This document shows, piece by piece, positions 8,007 to 14,646 of a stretch of DNA of 24,876 nucleotides. The stretch's first letter is position 1; each line of letters starts with the position of its first letter. This DNA is from a virus: positions 1 through 24,876 of the IMG/VR virus record IMGVR_UViG_3300048091_000428; one strand, written 5' to 3'. Position numbers and translations under genes: made by a program. The notes beneath the pieces are model-generated. The model made no database searches. It had not been told where the DNA came from and saw nothing but the letters and a program-made list of their open reading frames with translations.

Positions 8007-8927
8007 ATGAGCTCTGGCGCAAAAGTCGTTTCACACATCATCGCCGAGGTTGCGCCCGGCGTTACCCCAGCCGGAACTTGGGACACGCTGCGCCTCACCG
8101 GCAACGCGCTGACCCCGACGGTCAACACTCAGGTCAGTGACGAGATCACCGACACTCGGCTGAGCCAGGGCTCAGTCGCCACCAGCATCGATATCGGCGG
8201 CGACCTGACGGCAGAGTTCTCGTTCGGTTCGTTCGATAAGCTCCTCGAAGCTGCTTTCTACGGCGTCTGGACGGCCGACGTGCTGCGAGTGGGCGATACT
8301 CGCCACACCTTCAGCATCGCCAAAGGCTACAACGATGTCGGCGTCTATGGCGTGTTCAAAGGCGCGCATGTTTCGACCTTCGCTCTCGACATCCCGTCCG
8401 ACGGCAAGATCACAACTACCTTCAACATGGCCTGCTTGGATTACGCCGACAGCGAAGTTTCGATCGTTGTCTCGCCGAATGCGCCGACCACCACGCCGTT
8501 CCTTTCGAACAACAACGTCGGCACGATTCTGGTCAATGGCCAGTCGCTGGAGGGCGTGGCCTGCGTATCGGCCATGACCGTCAACCTCGACAACAGCCTC
8601 CAGACTCAGCGTTGCCTTGGCTCTGACAGCCTAGGCCCGGGTGCGCACATCGCTACCGAGGCTGCCATCACTGGCAGCATCACGCTGGCCTGGTCGAAAC
8701 GGGCTTGGGAAATCTGGAAGAACACTTTCACGCGGACGCCAATCGCCGTTGTGTTCCCGATCACCGATGCGCTGGGCAACAAGTACATCTTCAGCTTCCC
8801 TGCGGTGGAGGTTGACGGCGAGCTGCCGAACGGCGGTAAGCGCGACCTGATTGAGGTCACGCTGAACTACACCGTCGCCAAGCTCAGCCCGACCATCACC
8901 CGTGAAGCGGCTGATCCAACCCCGTAA
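8007..8927 (+). CDS. Major tail tube protein
   Basis: A 306 aa protein that would stack as hexameric rings to form the tail tube. The N-terminus (GAKVVSHIIAEVAPGVTP, then WDTLRLTGNALTPTV) and the block around residues 55-80 (GSVATSIDIGGDLTAEFSFG) match the Phage_tube_2-type tail tube family. The final 60 residues (FSFPAVEVDGELPNGGKRD onward) are the closing strands of the tube fold. The ATG follows an ideal AGGAGG site. The position upstream of the frameshifted chaperone pair and the tape measure is the conserved siphovirus order. A large stem-loop follows the stop. Confidence 0.85.
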   Translation: MSSGAKVVSHIIAEVAPGVTPAGTWDTLRLTGNALTPTVNTQVSDEITDTRLSQGSVATSIDIGGDLTAEFSFGSFDKLLEAAFYGVWTADVLRVGDTRHTFSIAKGYNDVGVYGVFKGAHVSTFALDIPSDGKITTTFNMACLDYADSEVSIVVSPNAPTTTPFLSNNNVGTILVNGQSLEGVACVSAMTVNLDNSLQTQRCLGSDSLGPGAHIATEAAITGSITLAWSKRAWEIWKNTFTRTPIAVVFPITDALGNKYIFSFPAVEVDGELPNGGKRDLIEVTLNYTVAKLSPTITREAADPTP

Positions 8928-8934
8928 ACCCTTT

Positions 8935-8968
8935 GGCTCCCTTGGTTCAAACGCCGGCCGGGGGAGCC
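8935..8968 (+). promoter_or_regulatory. Stem-loop after the tail tube gene
   Basis: GGCTCCC (8935-8941) pairs with GGGAGCC (8962-8968), and the loop itself contains the palindrome CGCCGGCCG. There is no T-tract. Like the hairpins after the capsid gene, it lies at the 3' end of a gene for a very abundant protein, which suggests mRNA stabilisation or partial attenuation. Confidence 0.45.
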
Positions 8969-8998
8969 CTTCTATTGGCGTGGCGTTGAGGAATTGAA

Positions 8999-9484
8999 AT
9001 GGCTCTGCAACTGGGCAAGAAGAAGCCGGCGATCGCCGGTGAGCGCTGGGCGAAGTTCGACGACGAAACCAAGATCCTGCTGGCCAGCATCGACAACCCT
9101 GAATATCAAGTCGCCCTTGAGCGGATGCGCCGCCGGATCCAGCGCAACGACGCGCGGTTTGAAGAAGGCCAGGTGGGCGTGGTCGCCGGCGAAATGACCG
9201 AGCACCAGAACCACGCAATGCTGCTCAGCCACTTCATCGTGAAGGATTGGGAAGGCGTACTGGATACCGAGGGCAGCCCGATCAAGTACAGTCCGTCAGT
9301 GGCCGCCGAGCTGCTCGAAAGCAACATTGAGTTCTTCATCTTCGTGCTGCGCGAAGGCGCGCTCGCCGCCAATGACACCGCCGAAGAGCGAGCTGAGTCG
9401 GTGGGAAAGCCCTTGCCCGCTTCGAGTGGGAGCAAGAGTGGGGCGGGGAAAGCGAAAAACGCAGGGCGGTCTACTCGCGGCTGA
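8999..9484 (+). CDS. Tail assembly chaperone G
   Basis: A 161 aa zero-frame product, the counterpart of lambda gpG, which binds the tape measure and recruits tube subunits. The body (residues 1-125) is helical and acidic (YQVALERMRRRIQRND, later VAAELLESNIEFFIFVLREG). The last 25 residues after the slippery site are low-complexity Gly/Ser/Lys, as expected for the terminated form. A GAGGAA site precedes the ATG. A G GGA AAG heptamer lies in frame at codons 136-137, so a minority of ribosomes should shift to -1 and make the longer GT protein. The location between tube and tape measure is diagnostic for this gene pair. Confidence 0.85.
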   Translation: MALQLGKKKPAIAGERWAKFDDETKILLASIDNPEYQVALERMRRRIQRNDARFEEGQVGVVAGEMTEHQNHAMLLSHFIVKDWEGVLDTEGSPIKYSPSVAAELLESNIEFFIFVLREGALAANDTAEERAESVGKPLPASSGSKSGAGKAKNAGRSTRG

Positions 9485-9726
9485 AGATGGCGATCCCCGG
9501 CGAGCCCGAGAATGACCCGCTGACCGCCTACCTGCTCAACCTGTACCGGAACGTGTCTCGCGGTCGCCGGTACATCGCCGGCATGGCTGGGGCGTTCCCG
9601 CTGCCGCTATCGGCGCGGGAGATCTCCGATTGGCTGGAGTCGCATCCATCGCCGCTGCCGCGTGATGAGATCGACGATGTGATGTTTGCGCTGGATGCGG
9701 TGTGCCTCGCTGATAATGGCGACTAG
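9397..9726 (+). CDS. T domain of frameshifted tail assembly chaperone GT
   Basis: The -1 frame is open from 9397 to the stop at 9724-9726. After slippage at 9403-9409 it is read from 9409, adding 105 residues (starting ALARFEWEQEWGGESEKRR) to the first 137 residues of G, giving a GT protein of 242 aa. The T part has the typical charged Glu/Trp/Arg entry helix and a central LTAYLLNLYRNVSRGRRYIAG block. An internal ATG at 9487 could make a separate 79 aa protein, but the upstream in-frame sequence is clearly coding, so GT fusion is the better reading. In lambda, GT binds the tape measure through G and tube subunits through T. Confidence 0.8.
   Translation, partial: VGGKALARFEWEQEWGGESEKRRAVYSRLKMAIPGEPENDPLTAYLLNLYRNVSRGRRYIAGMAGAFPLPLSAREISDWLESHPSPLPRDEIDDVMFALDAVCLADNGD
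9403..9409 (+). promoter_or_regulatory. Programmed -1 frameshift site (G GGA AAG)
   Basis: The heptamer GGGAAAG is positioned so that zero-frame codons are GGA and AAG. After a one-base slip they re-pair as GGG and AAA. It is the same heptamer used in lambda G-T. A downstream stem (CTTGC at 9412-9416 with GCAAG at 9432-9436, with extra inner pairs) could stimulate slippage. A second GGGAAAG at 9446-9452 is in the wrong frame and is not the site. Confidence 0.85.
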
Positions 9727-9762
9727 AATGCTGCTCACCCATCAGACGCAGAGATTCCCATA

Positions 9763-10062
9763 ATGAAGTTAAGTGTCGCTTTGTGTGTTTCGTTTGCAGC
9801 TCTTGTCTCAACCGCTACTCATGCGGCTGGAGACTCTTGCAAGAAAATATCCGCGCTTGCGGGGGAAGCGATGACTGCCCGCCAGGAGGGTCAGTTGCTT
9901 GAGGACTCACTCGAGAAAGTGGGAGATGGCAGCAAATTCGCCAGAGGGGTCGTTCTCAAGGCTTACGAAAAGCAAGTCATGATCACCGACACCATGAAGG
10001 AAGAAGCAGTAAAAGAATTCCGAAATGAGGCATATCGAATCTGTCTCAACGCAAATAGCTGA
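9763..10062 (+). CDS. Small exported protein (moron), function unknown
   Basis: A 99 aa precursor. Residues 1-21 form a signal peptide: Lys at position 2, a hydrophobic core (LSVALCVSFAALVS) and a cleavage motif at about Thr-His-Ala or Ala-Ala. The mature part of about 78 residues is helical and has one cysteine near each end (Cys-26, Cys-94), which could form a disulfide joining the termini. The pattern (CKKISALAGEAMTARQEG... AVKEFRNEAYRIC) resembles small secreted proteins found in other proteobacterial phages and genomes, none with a function known to me. It interrupts the usual chaperone-tape measure junction and is followed by its own terminator, so it is an accessory cassette, not a tail gene. 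-10-like hexamers (GATAAT at 9712, TAGAAT at 9724) lack a good -35. Confidence 0.75.
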   Translation: MKLSVALCVSFAALVSTATHAAGDSCKKISALAGEAMTARQEGQLLEDSLEKVGDGSKFARGVVLKAYEKQVMITDTMKEEAVKEFRNEAYRICLNANS

Positions 10063-10079
10063 ATAACGACAATGATCAG

Positions 10080-10100
10080 CCCGCCTCGGCGGGTTTTTTT
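10080..10100 (+). terminator. Intrinsic terminator after the exported-protein gene
   Basis: The palindrome CCCGCCTCGGCGGG is followed by seven T residues, 18 bases after the stop of the exported-protein gene and 17 bases before the tape measure ATG. Confidence 0.8.
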
Positions 10101-10117
10101 ACGTTTGGAGAAAAGCA

Positions 10118-13039
10118 ATGGCTCAGACATCCCGGCTGGTTCTGGAGATTGACAGTCGGGACGCGGAGCAAAAGGCCGCCGACACCCGAAAGGCGCTCGA
10201 AGCGCTCGAGGGTGCTGGGCTCCGTGCAAAGCCAGCAATGGATAAGCTCGCCGAAGGCATTGACGGCGTTGGTGACTCCTCACAAACCACCGGCAAAAAA
10301 GTAAAAACTCAAAGGGAGGAACTGGAAGAGCTTCTGGGCAGCATCGACCCCATAACCCGAAAGCTTAGCGAGCTGGACAAGCAGGAAAAGGAGCTGGCCA
10401 AGAACAAAAAGCTGGGCCTGATTGAGGCTGACACGTTTTCCGAGTACCAGGCGAAGATCAACACCACTCGTGCCGATCTTGGTCGATTCAACACTGACCT
10501 GAACAAAACAGGGATGACAGCGAAAGCGACAGCTGCAGCTCTTCGCGGCGTACCAGCGCAATTTACCGATATCGCCGTGTCGCTTCAGGGCGGTCAGGCG
10601 CCTCTCACGGTCTTCCTGCAGCAAGGGGGGCAACTCAAAGACATGTTCGGCGGTGTAGGGCCTGCGGCTAAAGCTCTGGGCGGATACGTCCTAGGGCTGG
10701 TCAACCCTTTCACCGTGGCAGCAGCTGCAGTTGGCGTTCTTGGTCTGGCCTATTACCAAGGCTCTAAAGAACAGGACGCCTATCGTCTTTCCCTCGTAAC
10801 CACCGGCAATGCTGCTGGCACCACTACGCTAGCCCTGGCCGAAATGGCAAAGCGCGTAAGCGGAACCGTCGGCACCACGGCAGACGCTGCGGCGGCGCTG
10901 GCACAACTTGCCGGAACTGGGAGGGTCGCGAGCTCAAGCTTTGAGCAAATCGCAACGTCTGCAATCGCATATGAAAAAGCCACTGGCAAAGCGGTGTCCG
11001 AAACGATCGCGGAGTTCGTCCGCCTTGCCGATGATCCGGTGAAAGCGGTTGCGGAGCTAAACAACAAGTACAACTTCCTGACCGCGTCGGTATACGAGCA
11101 GATCCGTGCCGCTCAGGAAATGGGCGAGAAAGAGGCGGCGGCAGCCATTGCTCAGGAGGCTTATGCCAAAGCATTGGGTGAGCGCGCCGCAACGATGAAG
11201 GCGAATCTCGGCACTCTCGAAAAGGCATGGAACGATCTTGCTGGCGCTGCAAAAAACGGCTGGGATGCAATTCTTAACATTGGGCGCGAGTCGAACGATG
11301 GGCCTGACGTCAAGGCCATCCAGCAGAAGATCAACTACCTGAAGTCGACCCTAGATACCGGCTATGAAGACGGTAACGCCAGAGAGCGGATTGCCTCTCT
11401 TCAGGCCGAACTTGATGCCTACGACAAGAAGTCGAAGGCAGAGCAAAAAGCCGCAGATGACGCTGCGAGGGCTGCACAGATCCAGCGCGACGGCCAGGCT
11501 GCCTATGAAGGACTCCAAAAGAGTATCGAGGATAATTTTACTAAGCGCCAAAAGATGAACAAGGCGTTGGAGGTCGAGGAAAAACGCATCAATGCTGCGC
11601 GCGCGGCGGGCTATACGATCACTGCCGAGCAAGAGAAGGCAGCCCTCAAAGCAATTCGCGAAAACTCTGTCTATAAGGAAGCAGAAGAGAAGAAGCCAAA
11701 GGCATACCGCGAAGACGCCGGCATGAAAGCGCTCGACCAAGCCCGCCAACAATACGCCGTGCTACAGCAGCAGAACTCGCTGATCGGCGTGCAAAAGGGT
11801 GAGGTCGACAAGCTTGGCGCTGCTGGGCAGGCGCTCGTTAAGTGGGAGCAAGAGCTCGCCGACATCAAAGGCAAGCAGACCCTGACATCCGATCAGAAAG
11901 CGTTGATCGCGAACCAAGAACTGATCACCGCCCAGCTCAAAAAGAATGCAGCGCTTGAGAAGGAAAACCAGCTCAAGAAGATCTCAACCGAAGAAACGCA
12001 AAAGCTCGCCGCATTCCAGACCAACTTGGCTAGCCAGTTAGCGAAGGCGCAGACGGGCTTGGACAACAATCTCGCCGGCATGGGCATGGGTGACCAGCAG
12101 CGACAGCGGTTGCAGGAGCAGCTCAACATCCAGCAGCAATACCAGTCGCAGCTGGATGCGCTTGAGCAGCAGCACAATGAGGGGCGCATCGGTGACAAGC
12201 TCTACGGTCAGGAGACTGAAGCGCTCCGTTCGGCCCTGCAAACCCGACTCGCCATGCAGCAGCAGTACTACACCGATGTGGACAAGGCCCAATCGGATTG
12301 GTCGCTCGGCGCCTCGTCGGCGTTCCAGACCTATTCGGAGCAGGCTCGCGATGTCGCTGGACAGACCCGCAACCTTTTCACGAACGCCTTCAGCAACATG
12401 GAAGACGGCATTATCCAATTCGTGAAGACCGGGAAGCTGTCGTTCAAGGATCTGGCCGACGGCATCATTGCCGACCTGATCCGAATCCAAGTGCGCAAAG
12501 CTGCAGTGGGTATCTTCGGCACAATCTTCAGCGGGTTGGCTGGCGCTGGAGCGTCGACGGCTGGCAATGGCCTCGCCGCCGGATCGGCCGGAGCCACGTC
12601 ATCCAGCCTTGGCGCATCGGCTGCCGGGTACAGCTCCAAGTTCGGTTTCTCCGACGGCGGCTATACCGGTGATGGCGGAAAGTTCGAGCCGAAAGGCGTT
12701 GTACACGGCGGCGAGTTCGTCGTCCGCAAGGAAGCGGTTAGCCAGCCGGGCGCGCGGGAATTCCTCGAACGCATGAACGCGAATACCAAGGGGTACGCGG
12801 ATGGCGGCTATGTCGGCGCGACCGCCGCAGGATCGACCTCCAATGTTGTACCGATCTCGTCCGGCGCATCGGCTGCACCGGTCATCCATCAGAGCTTCAG
12901 CTTCCAAGATACCCCGGACGACGCCACTGTAAACATGGTCAGGGAGGCCGCGATGCAGGGGGCAAAGGGTGGCTACGAGCTGGTCGTGCGCGACCTGAAA
13001 ATGAACGGAACCATCCGCCAGCTGATCGCAAGGCGCTAA
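10118..13039 (+). CDS. Tail tape measure protein
   Basis: A 973 aa protein, the longest tail component apart from the tip; its length sets tail length. It has an N-terminal coiled coil (about residues 10-140). A lambda gpH-like block follows (GVPAQFTDIAVSLQGGQAP, then LTVFLQQGGQLKDMFGG), leading into a hydrophobic segment at about residues 185-215 (LGLVNPFTVAAAAVGVLGLA). After this come several hundred residues of Lys/Glu/Gln-rich helix and a C-terminal part with Gly-Gly-Tyr repeats (FSDGGYTGDGG, VVHGGEFVVRKEAV). The last two features are common to prophage tape measure proteins of the TMP_2 type. GGAG precedes the ATG at 10118. A tail of roughly lambda length is inferred. Confidence 0.95.
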   Translation: MAQTSRLVLEIDSRDAEQKAADTRKALEALEGAGLRAKPAMDKLAEGIDGVGDSSQTTGKKVKTQREELEELLGSIDPITRKLSELDKQEKELAKNKKLGLIEADTFSEYQAKINTTRADLGRFNTDLNKTGMTAKATAAALRGVPAQFTDIAVSLQGGQAPLTVFLQQGGQLKDMFGGVGPAAKALGGYVLGLVNPFTVAAAAVGVLGLAYYQGSKEQDAYRLSLVTTGNAAGTTTLALAEMAKRVSGTVGTTADAAAALAQLAGTGRVASSSFEQIATSAIAYEKATGKAVSETIAEFVRLADDPVKAVAELNNKYNFLTASVYEQIRAAQEMGEKEAAAAIAQEAYAKALGERAATMKANLGTLEKAWNDLAGAAKNGWDAILNIGRESNDGPDVKAIQQKINYLKSTLDTGYEDGNARERIASLQAELDAYDKKSKAEQKAADDAARAAQIQRDGQAAYEGLQKSIEDNFTKRQKMNKALEVEEKRINAARAAGYTITAEQEKAALKAIRENSVYKEAEEKKPKAYREDAGMKALDQARQQYAVLQQQNSLIGVQKGEVDKLGAAGQALVKWEQELADIKGKQTLTSDQKALIANQELITAQLKKNAALEKENQLKKISTEETQKLAAFQTNLASQLAKAQTGLDNNLAGMGMGDQQRQRLQEQLNIQQQYQSQLDALEQQHNEGRIGDKLYGQETEALRSALQTRLAMQQQYYTDVDKAQSDWSLGASSAFQTYSEQARDVAGQTRNLFTNAFSNMEDGIIQFVKTGKLSFKDLADGIIADLIRIQVRKAAVGIFGTIFSGLAGAGASTAGNGLAAGSAGATSSSLGASAAGYSSKFGFSDGGYTGDGGKFEPKGVVHGGEFVVRKEAVSQPGAREFLERMNANTKGYADGGYVGATAAGSTSNVVPISSGASAAPVIHQSFSFQDTPDDATVNMVREAAMQGAKGGYELVVRDLKMNGTIRQLIARR

Positions 13040-13058
13040 GCAATTTAAGGAGTACTGC

Positions 13059-13643
13059 ATGGCTCTCACGTGGCCGGCTTTGCTGCGCCCGTCAGAAATG
13101 ACGTGGGGCATCGTCAACAACGGCAGGGCATTCACCTCAACGCTCTCGAACGCTCAGCAGATTGTCGGCTACCCAGGTGCCTATTGGCAGTGCACCTTGA
13201 CGTTCGGATTGCTGACCAGAGAGCAGGAGCGACAGCTGTCCTCATTCCTCGGGAAGCTTGACGGAATGATGGGCACCTTCAACCTCCCGGCGTTCACCCG
13301 CCGGCGTACCAACAATATTGGAGCGCTTTCCGTGGTCACCGGCAGCGCACAATCGCGGTCGATGGTCATTGGCGGCGCAGCAGCGAACGCCGCTGCTTTC
13401 AGCGCCGGTGACTACATCACCATCGCCGGTGAAATGTTCGAGGTCACTGATCCCGCATCGGCGAACGCACAGGGCAGGGTGACGGTGTTGCTCAACAAGC
13501 GCATTCGCAAGACGCTCACGGCGGGTTCCGCTGTCGAGTACCTCAACCCCTACTCGGAAATGCGCATGACCACCGATACGTGGGCTATGTCCATTAAGCC
13601 GGTGATCGCGAACGGCAGTTACCAATTCAGGGAGGCGTTCTGA
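13059..13643 (+). CDS. Tail tip protein (distal tail, gpM-like position)
   Basis: A 194 aa, beta-rich protein directly after the tape measure, with an AAGGAG site 8 bases before the ATG. The N-terminal part (WGIVNNGRAFTSTLSNAQQIV, then GAYWQCTLTFGLLTREQERQL) resembles small tail-tip proteins of phages with lambda-type tips, where a hub of gpM, gpL, gpK/gpI and gpJ caps the tube. The middle has a Gly/Ala-rich strand region. Its stop overlaps the next start in a TGATG junction. The tip role is inferred from order and the coupled arrangement. Confidence 0.6.
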   Translation: MALTWPALLRPSEMTWGIVNNGRAFTSTLSNAQQIVGYPGAYWQCTLTFGLLTREQERQLSSFLGKLDGMMGTFNLPAFTRRRTNNIGALSVVTGSAQSRSMVIGGAAANAAAFSAGDYITIAGEMFEVTDPASANAQGRVTVLLNKRIRKTLTAGSAVEYLNPYSEMRMTTDTWAMSIKPVIANGSYQFREAF

Positions 13644-14245
13644 TGCCCTCAGCATTTCCGTTCAGCCAAAGCGTCGTGAACATCATCGCCACGGGCCGCT
13701 TCATGCCTGTGTACGCTGTGCAGCTCGATTTCGTCGACGGCATGGTCTTTGCGCACACCGGAACCGGTGACCTGGTGGTCGACGGGATCACTTATCTGGG
13801 TGTGGGCAATTTCGGCCAGGTCAGCCAGTCGCAGGAAAGCGATAACTCCGGATCGCCGATGTCGGTCGAGCTGACTCTTAGCGGCCTGGATGCCTACATC
13901 CTTTCCGAGACCAATGTGCGCGGCTGTCGTGGCCGTATGGCCAAGGTGTTGTTCATCGTGTTCGACGAGGCCGGCAACTACGCGGCCGACATTCTGTTTT
14001 CCGGTCGAATGGACGCGGCCAAGTTCTCCTTCGCTGGCAACGGCCAAGACGGTAACAGCATCACCGTCCCAGTTATTGACCGGATGGCGGAGTGGAGCCG
14101 AACCGGCACCGAACGCTTCACCGACGAAAACCATCGTGCGCGCCACGACGGCGACCGCTTTTTCTACGCGATCGCCCAGATGTCCGAGTGGCCCATTTAT
14201 TGGGGATCGCGGAAGGACGCACCGACATTCACTTATGGAAGCTAG
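13643..14245 (+). CDS. Tail tip protein (gpL / DUF2163-like position)
   Basis: A 200 aa beta-rich protein. The core (VVDGITYLGVGNFGQVSQSQ, then SPMSVELTLSGLDAYIL) is like small tail proteins that measure and join the tip hub. The C-terminal part (ITVPVIDRMAEWSRTGTERF, with DENHRARHDGDRFF) is characteristic of this family of phage proteins, in which a D-x-x-H/Q-x-x-x-x-P/DG-D-x-F/G ending is usual. Lambda gpL carries cysteines that bind an iron-sulfur cluster; here only one Cys is seen, so the cluster is probably absent. Translation is coupled to the previous gene. Confidence 0.6.
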   Translation: MPSAFPFSQSVVNIIATGRFMPVYAVQLDFVDGMVFAHTGTGDLVVDGITYLGVGNFGQVSQSQESDNSGSPMSVELTLSGLDAYILSETNVRGCRGRMAKVLFIVFDEAGNYAADILFSGRMDAAKFSFAGNGQDGNSITVPVIDRMAEWSRTGTERFTDENHRARHDGDRFFYAIAQMSEWPIYWGSRKDAPTFTYGS

Positions 14246-14247
14246 CC

Positions 14248-14646
14248 ATGCGCTACCGAGACTGGACAACCCGTCTGAACGACGTGATCAAGGCCGCCCA
14301 AGAGCGGCCTTTTTCATGGGGCGAATTTGACTGCTGCCTGTTTGCGGCTGATTGCACAGCAGCGATTTGCGGCGTCGATCCCGCCGAGAGCTATCGCGGC
14401 AAATACACCACCGAGACTGGTGCCAAGCGGCAGTTGAAGAAGCAGCACGGCAGCCTTGAGGCGGCATGGGATGTCCATTTTTCCCGGGTGCCGCTGACCT
14501 TCATCCAGCGTGGCGACGTTGTGCTGTACGACGCGCCCGGAGGCCGAAGCATGGCTGTGTTCTGGGCTGGGGATTTTTGGGCAACGACCGATGACGGCGC
14601 ATCCCGAGTCGAATGCGCGCCACTGGCCGCTTGGAGGGTTGAATGA
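14248..14646 (+). CDS. Tail tip peptidase-like protein (DUF6950, NlpC/P60 relative)
   Basis: A 132 aa protein. Near residue 26 it has FSWGEFDCCLFAAD, where the Asp-Cys pair and following helix correspond to the nucleophile block of NlpC/P60 cysteine peptidases. A later GDVVLYDAPGGRSMAVFW segment sits where the catalytic His would be expected, but no clear His is present, so peptidase activity is doubtful. It matches DUF6950 proteins that occupy the gpK position in many phages, next to the central tip protein. The start at 14248 (MRYRDW) is preferred over longer in-frame alternatives because those overlap the preceding gene by more than 150 bases. The stop overlaps the next gene in ATGA. An intrinsic-terminator-like element lies inside codons 15-23. 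Confidence 0.7.
   Translation: MRYRDWTTRLNDVIKAAQERPFSWGEFDCCLFAADCTAAICGVDPAESYRGKYTTETGAKRQLKKQHGSLEAAWDVHFSRVPLTFIQRGDVVLYDAPGGRSMAVFWAGDFWATTDDGASRVECAPLAAWRVE
14291..14314 (+). terminator. Terminator-like element inside the DUF6950 gene
   Basis: A perfect seven-pair stem (AGGCCGC/GCGGCCT) with a six-base loop is followed by four further T residues (five in a row including the stem end). It lies wholly inside the coding sequence, about 45 bases after the start codon. It has the form of a working intrinsic terminator, although the T-tract is short. Confidence 0.5.

Noticed and set aside
9446-9452. Second GGGAAAG heptamer in the chaperone G gene
   Set aside because: Zero-frame codons here are GGG and AAA, so the heptamer is out of phase and cannot give the tandem slip; 9403-9409 is in phase.
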